This document shows, piece by piece, positions 37,011 to 46,652 of a stretch of 64,000 nucleotides of DNA. A program made the translations under genes and the position numbers. Below the pieces are notes generated by a model that was not told the DNA's origin, ran no database searches, and worked only from the letters and a program-made list of their open reading frames with translations. Within the stretch, counting starts at the first letter, position 1, and each line of letters opens with the position of its first letter. This DNA comes from Holothuria scabra (Eukaryota > Echinodermata > Holothuroidea > Aspidochirotida > Holothuriidae): assembly GCA_037179385.1 (NCBI GenBank), contig CM074179.1:32431903-32495902 (forward strand), written 5' to 3'.

Positions 37011-37360
37011 ACGGTGATGGTGGAGCACGTATATATGTGAAACATAATTGTATCTAACGTTGTAATTAACATCAATTGTTGTAAAGAATATGAAACATAA
37101 AAATGTCCCGGTACACTGGTAAAGATTAATTGTATTTAAGTAGTAATTGGCAGACATTTCCTTCAAGCAATAAACTATGTAGCCCTTGAAAAGCAAACCA
37201 TCTGCCTGCAAAAAAGGTTGCCTGTGCATCTTATGAACCGGCTATCCTTGTCAGCCACCTCACCTCCCATTCCAGAACGCCTACCATGATACAAATTTAA
37301 AGTGAATTCACACCTACAAACCTCATGAGGCTATCTCAAATAGTGTAAAGCTACGTCTTT

Positions 37361-37516
37361 ACGTTTTACTTTGGGAGTGCTGAAAATTTGTGACTGAATA
37401 TTTTAGAGGTAGATGTTTCATTACGTGACAGATATGCCCTATTTTTAGAAGCGGGAAAGGAGACATAATTGCCCCGTCTGTTGACGCTCACAATAATAGT
37501 TAGTTATGGTGCTTAC
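37361..37516 (-). other. Gene A intron 1 start, conserved with gene B intron 1
   Basis: Read on the minus strand this resembles gene B 48722-48875: a GTGAGCGTCAACAG block, a GGCAAT-T block, a CGC(T)TC/CCGC segment, TACCTCTAAA(A), CAGTCACA and GCACTCCCAA in the same order. It supports common origin of the two loci beyond the exon itself. Confidence 0.7.
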
Positions 37517-37572
37517 CCTTGAGTAGCTCCTGAGAGGATAGCAACTCGACCTGAGAACCTCTCTAGTACCAT
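37517..37572 (-). CDS. dhrs4-like: Gene A exon 1 (start codon), DHRS4-like SDR
   Basis: Minus-strand ATG at 37572 in good context (A at -3, G at +4), 56 coding nt encoding MVLERFSGRVAILSGATQ and the first two bases of a Gly codon, then a GTAAGC donor. Spliced to exon 2 it gives the SDR cofactor loop in the form SGATQGIG, where the family consensus is TGxxxGIG. β1 (RVAIL) precedes the loop as expected. It differs from gene B exon 1 by one residue (Ser for Thr at position 7). The exon is too small to appear as a long open frame. The start was chosen because both paralogues align exactly from this Met. Confidence 0.9.
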
Positions 37573-37670
37573 GATCTCTGATGCAGTTTGTAAATAATGA
37601 CGTTCCTTCAAAGTTAATCCAAATCCGTTTTTCGGGAAAGAAAGAGATATTTTATGGAGCGCGGTACTTG
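37573..37670 (-). promoter_or_regulatory. Conserved 5' flank/5' UTR of gene A
   Basis: Upstream of the ATG (higher coordinates) the sequence aligns with 48570-48665 of gene B: GCATC-GAGATC next to the ATG, TTTACAAA, and an AAAACGGATTTGGATTAACT block versus AAAATAGGTTTGGACTCACT. No TATA box is convincing. It is probably 5' UTR plus core promoter conserved since duplication. Confidence 0.45.
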
Positions 37671-38489
37671 ACCTGAACACGTTTTAAACAGGATATGGCT
37701 CGTTTCCAGGCTCATGTGGTATATATAGATATTATTGGTGATATAAATATCGTTAGTTTGTCCAAAGTACGCGATTCTATAAATATATAATTATAAAGCC
37801 ACTCTTATAAACCGTACACTACAATATGGCACACATAAATAAACAAACTTATCGCTCACTAATCATTTGCCCTACATACTGTAAAGGTCTTACACACAAC
37901 TTCAATAGGTTCTTTACCCAATCGTTGTGCAATGCTGGTTTAATATTGAACTTATTGAATATATTTGTTTTTTATTTGTTTGTTTGTTTGATTTATTCCA
38001 TTTACCAACAAAATGAATGACAATAACTTAAAAAACAATTTCATATTTATAAAATTTAAAGGTTGAGGTTTGATGTTAAAAGGAAACATCGCCGTGCTGT
38101 AATGCTAACACAAATTTAGAAACAGAAAAGGAGAGAAAAGTTTGAAAACATTTATACAAAACCCTCCGCTAAAGTAATAATTGGGCAATGAATTTTCAGA
38201 GCAATATGTGATCTAAAAATGGTTTACTTTGCCCCCCAATTCGCGCCTCATGTGGGCTATAAGCAATTAAGAGCATGGGCGTCAATTATGGGACAGGGGG
38301 ACTTGCCCCACATTTTCTACACAGTAATATTTGAATGGAAGTGATCGTGTCTCCCCCCACCCCCACACCCGGAAAAGCCAATTACAAACATTCTTTTAAA
38401 GATTGACACTACTGATTGATAACACTCGTGCAAGGGTGCCGGATATCGAAAATGAGATAATGATTTTTAATCGGTCTTTTTAAACAGTC
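37671..38489. other. Intergenic region, upstream of gene A
   Basis: No exon. At 38245 CATGGGCGTCAATTATGGG resembles the end of the hAT-like element at 52510-54395, but no partner end was found here, so it may be a truncated copy. Confidence 0.4.
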
Positions 38490-38721
38490 TTCTCTTAACA
38501 CAAATTAGTCAAACAATGCCTGAATTGACTAATGGCTTTAGTCAACAATATTGACTAATATTCCACCTAGTTGAATTAGTTTCTAACAAATGTTAGACCT
38601 TCTTGTTTTGACTTATATTCTTCAGTCCGTTACCACGAAATTAGTCAGATATCATCACAAACTAGTCAAATATGAGTGGTTATCAATTCAGACACCACTT
38701 GACTAATTTGTGTTCAGAGTG
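38490..38721. mobile_element. MITE with TTAGTCAA subterminal repeats
   Basis: AACACAAATTAGTCAA (38497-38512) is a perfect inverted repeat with TTGACTAATTTGTGTT (38699-38714). Outside these the ends read CTCTTAA and the complement of CACTCTGAA. The motif TTAGTCAA/TTGACTAA occurs about ten times in 230 bp. Confidence 0.78.
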
Positions 38722-39049
38722 AATTGACCTTTCATATTTATTTGTGTAAAAGGGCCGACGTAAGCGTAGAAAGCAACATGAAGATGGGAAGGAGCAGTGG
38801 AGGTACTAAGGTGTGTGGGGGAGTTTGCCACAAATTAAAAGCGTTGTCCTTAGATTCCCACAAATACTGAACCAAATATATCCACCCAGAAATATACTTT
38901 CTCATCCAGACATATGCTAAATCTTTGGAGCTTCTAGGGGAATCTCCCCGCTAGGCCACACGGAGGTGTTTCTACCACCCATAAAATCCACCACGGAATC
39001 TAACAAGATGCTTTAGTACTTTGTTTGACTCCATTTGCTAAAGTAAAAC

Positions 39050-39370
39050 ATACCTATCCTGAGATTGAACTTGTCACCCACAGAAATATTCAGTTAGCAC
39101 AGCCTTTGGATTGACAGCAATCTCAAAAAATGCAGAGGACTGTGGCATGGCTCGATCATTAGCCCATATTACACAGCATGTAGGCTACTGTATTCGGAAT
39201 GGTTTGATTACACATTGGGGTCTTGTATCAGCACCTTGAAGTACTTCCATGCTTGAAGCAATAAATTGAGATTTTGTCTGGATTAAGATGAGTTTGAGAC
39301 AGTTGTGAGACAGGAGAATGAGCAGGTTAGGAGAATTGAAACTGGCTGGGTGAGAGGATTAGGAAATCAA
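39050..39370 (+). repeat. TTAA MITE family B, diverged copy without clear ends
   Basis: AGTTAGCACAGCCTTTGGAT, CATATTACACAGCATG, GGTTTGATTACACATTGGG, GAAGCAATAAATTGAG and GTCTGGATTAAGATGAGTTT follow the family order, but the terminal TTAA-AGGC signature is lost. Confidence 0.65.
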
Positions 39371-39825
39371 CATTTTCCCCCCAAAAGTCGGTTCTTTTTG
39401 TCGTACAAATCTATTCACATTTCACTCCTGCACCTTAGACTATACTTGACAGCACTGCTATACCAACAGTACAAAACCTGCGCCTTCTACCAAGGTGACT
39501 CTATCAGTCTGGCAATCAAATCGCTGGTCTTAACATAGGGCAATCCATGGAATGCCCAATAGGTGCTCTCGTAGAGTGGCGTAGCTAGGATTTTTTCCAG
39601 GGGGGGGGGGGGGGGGGGCAAAGGTATGAAATTTCCCCAGAACTTTTCCCGGTCAATGTGTATGTATTTCATACAAAATATGCAAATTAACGAGTATAAC
39701 AACATTACCATGTCATTTTGTAATATTACCTGCATTTTAATCTTAAAGTATAACATAGAGCAATCGGAAATAACAAAGAATATTATTTTGGTAAACAATA
39801 TCTGGTTTATTTGTATGTAGTAACG

Positions 39826-40842
39826 CAGTGGCGTATACTCAGCATTTCTCTGAAGGGAGGGGCATGCAGTGTGGTCTAAGGGGAGGGGTGTCCGGAAATT
39901 TTTTGACGTTTTCAAGGAGCCTAGATGCAAAATGGTGCAAGATTTTCAACTTTGACAGGAACAGTGTTAAAAGTTGAATCGTGGTGGTTCATGAGGATAA
40001 AACTGAAGCTTTTGTGTCTTTACATGCATTCTTATGCCATTTATGCTACCTTACAAAGTAAAACTTGTCATTAAATTTGCACACTTTTAGGAGTCAAAAT
40101 AAAAGAGCATTGATCGGTAAAGGATTGTGGTTTTTCTTGGCCACAAAACGGTATTTTATCATAAAGATTATCTAAGCGGAGCGCCACCATTAGTTGGCGC
40201 GGAGCGTAGAGAAAATTTCGAAAAATCAGACCCCTCAGATGGCCGGAAATAGCATTTTCCTGACTTATACGAAGAATCTAACGAGTCGCTATCTTCTTTT
40301 GTCGTTTGCAATAAAATGCTCACTTCAAAATATGTTCGCAAACTGCAAAGTGATCAGAGAGTTAAGAGCTAATTTGACCCTACAAATGTAATTTTGCCCA
40401 AAAGACTGAGCGAAACGCCACCATTGGTTGGCGTGGAGCGTAAAGAAAATTTCGAAAAATCAGACCCCTCAGATAGCCAAAAATAGCGTATTCATGCTTG
40501 TAAAGAGAATCTTAACATGTAGTCTTCATTTTAATCGATTCCACCAGTGGGATACAGAGTCTACCTTTTTAAGTAAAAATTGGAATTTGACAGAACTTGC
40601 CTATTTGTAGGAATTAAAAAAATTGGCATCACTGAGGGGCCTTGCAGAGGCAATCCTTCCCCTTTGAAAATTTTTGAAAAATTGGGTGTCCTTATATGCA
40701 ATCTGGTGCCACATATGCTATCTTTTGAAGTACAATCTGTGTTACTAAAGTTTGACTCCGTATTTTTAAGAACAAAGAAAAAATGGCATCGGTGAGGGGG
40801 AGGGGGGAGCATGGCCCAATGGTCCCCCTTCGTACGCCACTG
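39826..40842. mobile_element. Nested hAT-like element, about 1 kb
   Basis: Inverted ends CAGTGGCGTA / TACGCCACTG lie inside the 39574-41644 element. The flanking 8-mers (TAGTAACG and AAAGGAGG) do not match, so either it is not an independent insertion or its target duplication has decayed. It contains reverse-oriented module D repeats. Confidence 0.6.
40160..40500 (-). repeat. Module D repeats, reverse orientation
   Basis: Two units share GCG-AGCGCCACCATTAGTTGG / GAAACGCCACCATTGGTTGG, AAATTTCGAAAAATCAGACC and CCTCAGAT-GCC. Spacing is about 240 bp, as in the array at 25480-26310. Confidence 0.75.
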
Positions 40843-41652
40843 AAAGGAGGCCTAATAGTGGCTCGATCACACAGGATATCCCGTTAAAACAGCAGTCTGT
40901 TAAGTGTAGAAGGCTACTAGGTACTCATGGACCCGTTTATTGTTACACCCCAAGTGAGCAGAAAGCTATTTTCCCGAACTAGCCTGTAAGCCTCCAAGGA
41001 TTAGGCTAAGTAACAAAATATAAGTGTGCCTATGGATCTCGTTCATTCTAATTTCTAGATTAACGTTAAGTTTATCCTTGGCCATGGATTGTTTCAGCCC
41101 CATCCATCGTTATGTACACAGAGTACAATCGGTATAGTTTAAACCCCCTCCCGCTACTAGCTTGTAGGACAATATAACCTCGGGGGTCTACGTTAGTGAC
41201 TTGTCAGTTTTCACATCCTTTTGCTGAATTCCCAAAGTGTATAACGCAGAGACTGTGTACAAACAGGGATAAGTTCGGGTTTACAGCCTTTCAGTGTTAG
41301 TTGTACTGTATCAGCTGTTGTTAAATTCCTGAATAACAGCTTCCTGTGCACTGAAATGCACTGATCATATAACACCCGCGCGTATACACGAGAACATTCA
41401 ATCTGCTACGCGGCGAGGACGTTCCTGTGGATTGCGAGTAGGGCCGGTTCATGCGACACTGACGAAATGTGGTTTTATCTGTTGCATGAAAATACGAATT
41501 AATTCTAACAAAAATTTTGAGAAATTTTTGTTAGAAGAAGAAAATTCATCAAATTTCCCCAATTTCATCAAATTTCCCCAAATTATTTTCGGGGGGGGGG
41601 ACAACTTGCCCCCCTGCCCCCCCCCCCCAGTAGCTACGCCTCTGCTCTCGTA

Positions 41653-42463
41653 TTTAGTTTATATCTCTGTGAGAGTAAGGATTGTAGGTGGAGAGAAGAT
41701 TTCGAGATTTAGCGTTCAGTAATACTTGTTCGGGGAGCGGACAATCACCCTGACTGGGGTCAGGCGACGTCTGTTACTCATAAGTGGAAAACACCAAAAA
41801 TTCTTTCCACTTTTGGTCCACTAAGGGAGCTCTCATCTTAGATGGGATAGTGGACAGATCCAGACATCCGTTAGAACGTAAAAAATAATATTCCAAAGCT
41901 CCGTGCAATTCTTGCCATCTTGCATCCACTCACCTTCAAGTAAGGTGCATCATAGACCTACGCGCATGTCCAAACGTGGGAAAATTGTAATCTTCCATGT
42001 TTGTTTAATAAGGATTAAGGGCCCTTAACACGTAGCTATATTGTTCATTGTGATACTCACATTAACTTCATGTCTCCTAAGCTTTCGGAGGCTTCGTCCC
42101 AAGGAACCCCACCGGGGCGTTGTCTCTAGACCCCACGGGAGCCCTAAGGCGTCTCCATGGACCCCACGCGGTTAGGAGAGCTCTGAACGCTTGCGCGTAG
42201 CCTCCGGGCCTGTCCAACCCCCAGGTTCAGAAATTTCCACCACTGTCTAAAACATGGTTGAATTTGATTACTAAAGTAACATTTTGGCTTGCCCGTCTCG
42301 CAATTCTCACGGTTACCAGTTTATAACCATTACTAGGGAAATAAAAAAAAAAAAGGTTTTCAGCTCAAGGCGCTTAGTGTCCGGAAATATCAGGAACATT
42401 TCCATTTATTCCTTTCTCTACCACGGAAGGTAGGGTGTCGTTCGAAACAATAATGAACGAATC
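41653..42463. other. Intergenic region, no recognisable features
   Basis: A GC-richer block lies at 42080-42220 and an A-run near 42342. No exon or assigned repeat was seen. Confidence 0.4.
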
Positions 42464-42467
42464 TTAA

Positions 42468-42761
42468 AGCGTCAACCTTCTCACCCAAAACTACAGTTTT
42501 GGTAGGGGTGTACCTAAATTTTCAATTGGCTCAGCTCTTTGATTGACATTTTAATTCAAACAATGCAGAGTACCAAAGCTTATATTACACAGCATGAACT
42601 GTTCTGAGAGTGTTTTGATTATACGTATTGAGCTTTTCAAGTCTCACCCTGAAGCAATAAACTGAGATTTTGTCTGGATGATGGTGAATTTCAGACAATT
42701 GTGGGAGCGGCTTAATTAAGAAGGTTAGGAGAATGGGTACAGCTTGGGGAGAATAAGGCCT
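42468..42761 (+). mobile_element. TTAA-flanked MITE, family B (copy 3)
   Basis: TTAA at 42464-42467 and 42762-42765. The left end reads AGCGTCAACCTTCTCACCC and the right end complements to AGGCCTTATTCTCCCCAAGC. The interior follows the family order, closest to the copy at 35353. Confidence 0.8.
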
Positions 42762-42765
42762 TTAA

Positions 42766-43790
42766 TTGTTTTCTATCGGAATCTTTTCCAAATGACCGAA
42801 AATTTCCGTTGTCTCTTTAATCTTTGTTTCTTTTGTTTCATTATATCCTTTCATATTGCATTCATATTGTTAAACGTAGCTGGTTTGACAGTAGTTATAA
42901 AGAACGCTTCTACCCGTTTAGCTCACCACTGCATCCGATAATCCAATGGCAGAATGGTAATGGCATTGGAAAATGCATGGGTACGCATGCACCCCACCAA
43001 CATCAAGTTCCAATTTTCGGAAAGGCGTTTAAGCAAGTTCCTATTGGTTGAAATTTGGGGGTGTGCTTTAGGGATGCATGGATCAGTTTCAATCGAATTT
43101 TGTCACGAATGGTTCTCAAGCGATCAAACTTTTCGTGCTCGTCGAGCTTCGGATTTTACCTCAATATTGTCTTAAAGGGGGTAATCAGAGTTTGAGAGTG
43201 AGTGTTACCTTTTGTGGCAATCCCTCTTTTACATATCTGATATTACTGTTGAACATGATATGTAAAACATTGCAGAGGTCTTTCAGGTTAGAAGAAACGT
43301 CAATTTTGTGTTAAGTACTGTTTAACGGAAACATATGAATATTTGTCGGGTAAAAAAACTCTACACAGATGCAAAACTAGACAGCCTCCCGTAGACTGTA
43401 ACCAAACACGACATTAGACCATGAGCATGAAACATTTTTTGTTAGTTTTGAGTCAGTGTATAAATGTGGTTCAGAATTTTTAGCAATTTGGGTCATGAAA
43501 ATGATAGTCTTTATAACAGGAAAATTTCAGCGCGCTCCGCGTTCGCAGTTGACCCAATCCCACGGTCACAGTGATATAATACATCTCAAAAGATTTTCAA
43601 ACTTATCACCTGAGCCTAACGAATGTCTCAGAGCGAGAAAGTTGGTTAAATGACTGTCTTCTCAGCCACGGCAGCCTACCTCAACCAAAAAGAGATGAAA
43701 AAGTTTTGCTTGTATTCGTATTTCGAAAACGTATATTTGTTAAACGTAAAATGTAACCAATATTGAGGAGATAGTGTAATAAGCTACATT
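42766..43790. other. Intergenic region, no recognisable features
   Basis: Several overlapping plus-strand open frames of 65-78 codons (42744-43653) occur without recognisable motifs or consistent splice sites. Treated as non-coding. Confidence 0.4.
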
Positions 43791-43796
43791 CGGTAT

Positions 43797-44160
43797 TGGC
43801 GCATGGAATTGTAGGGCAAAGCGTGGGATAAACGAACCGAGATAAGCACGGCATTGTTAGACGTATATCTGAATGGTCAACCAGAACGAAAATTGGATCT
43901 TAGCCCTACTTTACTGCCGATTAAAATGCATATTTTTACACTAAAAAGGCAATCTAGACAAAGTCCACTGCACAGAACCACACTTGCGATTCCTCCTTAC
44001 GTTACGGTTGGAATGAAAAAGAATAAAGTCGTCAAATTTTCATGTAAACTCAAATTTTGCAACACGTGTTATAGGTGAGGGATTGATTTGTTCGTCCCGA
44101 CGATTTGGAGGATGTGCGCTTGTGTATAACCACCAAAACGCATTACTGGGTTCGCTAATT
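43797..44160 (+). repeat. Interspersed repeat family A, long copy
   Basis: Aligns with 3478-3930: GTGGGATAAACGAACCGAG, CCCTACTTTACTGCCGATTA, AAATGCAT, CACAGAACCACACTTGCGAT and CCCGACGATTTGGAGGATG. An open frame spans part of it, but the frame is not kept in the other copies. Confidence 0.7.
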
Positions 44161-44451
44161 ACAAACAGGCTCTTCAAAAAATTCCTCTCGAAGCGCGCGA
44201 CAAAGTTGCGGTCACATAATTTTGACCAGTCGTTACAGCCCCCTACATAAAATTAGAATTCCAAGATTATGATTGGCATTGGCATTTTCTATTCTTCTGA
44301 GGACTCGGTATCGAATTATTAAGGACATAATCCAAATTAATGTTGGCGTTAAGATAGCCATTATATCCAAAATGGCCAACCATATTCATTTGCTAGTTTC
44401 CATGCAGTATTTGCATTACGTAAGTGTGAACCAAAGTTTCTGGTCCAACTT

Positions 44452-44610
44452 TTAAAGAGATAAAAGTGCAATTTTTTTACACCGAAGAAGCAATTTAAAT
44501 TTAGTCCAATACCGTAAACCACAAGACTCCTGCTTTATGATGGTATTCGTAAAGATAGAATAACTCTACCGCGGAATTTTCAAGTAATCTCAAATTTTGG
44601 GCCACGTGCT
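44452..44610 (+). repeat. Interspersed repeat family A, partial copy
   Basis: GTGCAATTTTTTTACACCGA, AGTCCAATACCGTAAACCAC and AATCTCAAATTTTGGGCCAC correspond to the middle of the family A long copies. Confidence 0.5.
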
Positions 44611-44984
44611 TAAAAGGAAATATTGCGTTAATAATGCTCCAACACAGCGTTAAAAGAATATAGCTCTATAGTCATTTTTAAATCATTCAGTCTCAACAAT
44701 TAACCCCTTCAATAGCTTCATCTCCTCAAAATATTATGCACGAGAAGAGTTATGGAAGTTGCATCTTTTGAAATATTGAAAGTTTGGGTGAACAAATTAT
44801 TCTTGAGAAACGAACAACTGAATTTCTATCTGATGGAGACTAATTTCTTGGGAAGAAGGCTACCATACTGTCTTATTTGTAATTATTTATCACTCTTTGC
44901 CAATAAATATTGGTTTTAAAAGGATGAAATTTCCTTGTAACTAAACAAACGCAATATTTCCCTTTAATGCTAGCTGGTGCGGAA

Positions 44985-45068
44985 ACCGTTTCGTGTATCC
45001 CGACGATTTGGAGGATGTCACAATGCGCATAGCCCTTGAATCGAATTATCGAACTCGCTTATTGGATC
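44985..45068 (+). repeat. Interspersed repeat family A, 3' partial copy
   Basis: It carries ATCCCGACGATTTGGAGGAT and a TTGAATCGAATTATCGAAC block, matching the 3' part of the long copies. Together with 44452-44610 it may be one interrupted copy. Confidence 0.55.
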
Positions 45069-45128
45069 TAGCATAATTGAGTGGAATGAATTACAAACAT
45101 TGCTTATTCAAAGCTTGTTCTGTCAATA

Positions 45129-45289
45129 GACCTATTTCCAAATAGCAGTTACAAAGGATTGTGGGATATAGTTTTAGTGTTTGTCATTTTTGTCAATGGC
45201 ATTTTACTATGATTAAACTGTGGTTAAAATTGACGCACACCCAAAACTAAATCCCACAATCCATTGTAATTGCTATTTGGAAATAGGTC
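45129..45289. mobile_element. Mariner-type MITE (TA target, 40-bp inverted ends)
   Basis: GACCTATTTCCAAATAGCAG at the left is inverted at the right end. The inverted repeats extend about 40 bp with two or three mismatches, through GGATTGTGGGAT. TA stands at both sides (45127-45128 and 45290-45291). At 161 bp it has no coding capacity. Confidence 0.88.
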
Positions 45290-45291
45290 TA

Positions 45292-46084
45292 TGACTGTCC
45301 ACCTCTTTCAAAGCTAGGCATAATATCTGTGGCGGAGTATCTTATCTGTGTAACTATTTTACTAGCCTATAAAACCTGTGCCCGCGCGAAACAAACATGT
45401 ATTACCCCTGCACATATATTGGCTGCACTTGTAATAACAGCATGAATTGCAAAAGCGAAGTACATATTTGACCCCTGCTATAATGATAAATAAATCCCTT
45501 ACATAAAGGAGAGATAGCAATCAGTATATACTCAATTGAAAAGAGCGGCGAGGTTGAATTTTATTGTCACTTGTTCCAACTGTAAACATGCAAGTTAAAA
45601 CTCACATTATCATTCGGCATGAGTTGACCATTTATATACAACAGCGGTTGCTAAATTATTTACACCAAGATAAGATATAAACAAATCAAACAAGCGGAGG
45701 TGATGACACTGAAAAATATACAATACTTTGGCCTTAGCCAACATTTTGAAATACTGGTGGACTAGAACTAACCGATAAGCAATTATTTAAAGGTTACTGG
45801 TTGTAACCCATCATGTTCAACTCAGTAAGGGCAATTGCCATGTTTATTTTTCTGAAACGGCGGGGTGGGGATCGACCCTCTGGGGGAGGGGTCTAACGAG
45901 AAGGGGTAGCTTTTTTTGTATATCGGTTTTGAAGGGGTGTCTAGATTCAGAAAGGTGCAATATTTAGAGCAAAATAGGGAAAATTGTTGTAGGTAATTAT
46001 AATACATGCAATCCAGACATTTTGAACAATTGTCATACTCTGACTGTACGCCGCCGCAAACGAGTAAACGGAGAACGTCTTTAA
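45292..46084. other. Intergenic region, no recognisable features
   Basis: Non-coding AT-rich DNA. The minus-strand open frame 45822-46115 crosses the edge of the foldback element and a GC-rich repeat-like patch at 45856-45910, and is not supported as a gene. Confidence 0.4.
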
Positions 46085-46088
46085 TTAA

Positions 46089-46652
46089 AGTATACCTCAA
46101 GTCAAAAAAATTCAAAAATATATATTAAAGAGCATGAAAAATGAATTCTAACAGTCTAACTCCCATCTTCATAGGACATTCCTGAGCTGAAATATAAACT
46201 GTTGGAAGTTTATTCACTCAACTTAAAATGGTAAATTGCGCAATAATTTGTGATGTCATTGTTGTACAACTCAAATTACAATTTTTGTATTTCTTTGTTT
46301 TTTGAAAGTTACTGCACCTTGTACCAAGGTGTGATAGCACTCTTACTCTAATTGGGGTGGTGTCACTAGTAATTAAGTCCTCTCTGTGCAACATACTGTG
46401 CAACCAAACAGGAAGTGTTCAAAGTCATGAAAACATTTTTAATTTTAAAGGAAAACAAAGCAGGTTCTGTGAGTTGTACAACAATAGAGTCACAAATTAT
46501 TGCGCAATGGACCAATTTGTTTTAAGTGAATAAACTTCAACATTTTATATCTCTGCTCAGGAATGTCGTATGAAGATGGGAGTTAGACTGTTAGAATTCA
46601 TTTTTCATGCTCTTAATTATATATTTTTGAAATTTTTGACTCGAGGTACACT
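46089..46652. mobile_element. TTAA-flanked foldback element with long inverted arms
   Basis: TTAA stands at 46085-46088 and 46653-46656. The ends AGTATACCTCAAGTCAAA and the complement of AGTGTACCTCGAGTCAAA continue as inverted arms of about 170 bp each. The arms include GAATTCTAACAGTCTAACTC, CCCATCTTCATA-GACATTCC and AATTGCGCAATAATTTGTGA blocks. The central 200 bp is unique. There is no coding capacity. Confidence 0.88.

Larger units (their letters stand above)
4307..37572 (-). other. Gene A: DHRS4-like SDR gene, minus strand, 3' partial
   Basis: This is the span from the start codon in exon 1 (37572) to the end of the last exon found (exon 3, 4307). The spliced exons (56, 178 and 78 nt) encode 104 residues that join in frame and read as the N-terminal half of a DHRS4-type short-chain dehydrogenase. 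Intron 1 is 30.6 kb, swollen by transposons; intron 2 is 2.3 kb. The equivalents of exons 4 and 5 of gene B were looked for between 1 and 4306 and not found, so they either lie left of the window or are lost. Without them it cannot be said whether the gene is functional. Confidence 0.8.
39574..41644. mobile_element. hAT-like non-autonomous element, 2.1 kb, perfect 8-bp target duplication
   Basis: The ends are GAGTGGCGTAGCTAGG and the complement of CAGAGGCGTAGCTACTGG. CTCTCGTA flanks both sides exactly (39566-39573 and 41645-41652). Long G and C runs lie just inside each end (39601-39618 and 41591-41630). A second pair of ends, CAGTGGCGTATAC at 39826 and CGTACGCCACTG ending at 40842, lies inside and suggests a nested related element. 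No transposase frame was found. Confidence 0.87.

Noticed and set aside
39487..39930. 147-codon minus-strand open frame
   Set aside because: Runs across the boundary of the hAT-like element and a poly-Pro stretch created by the G-run.
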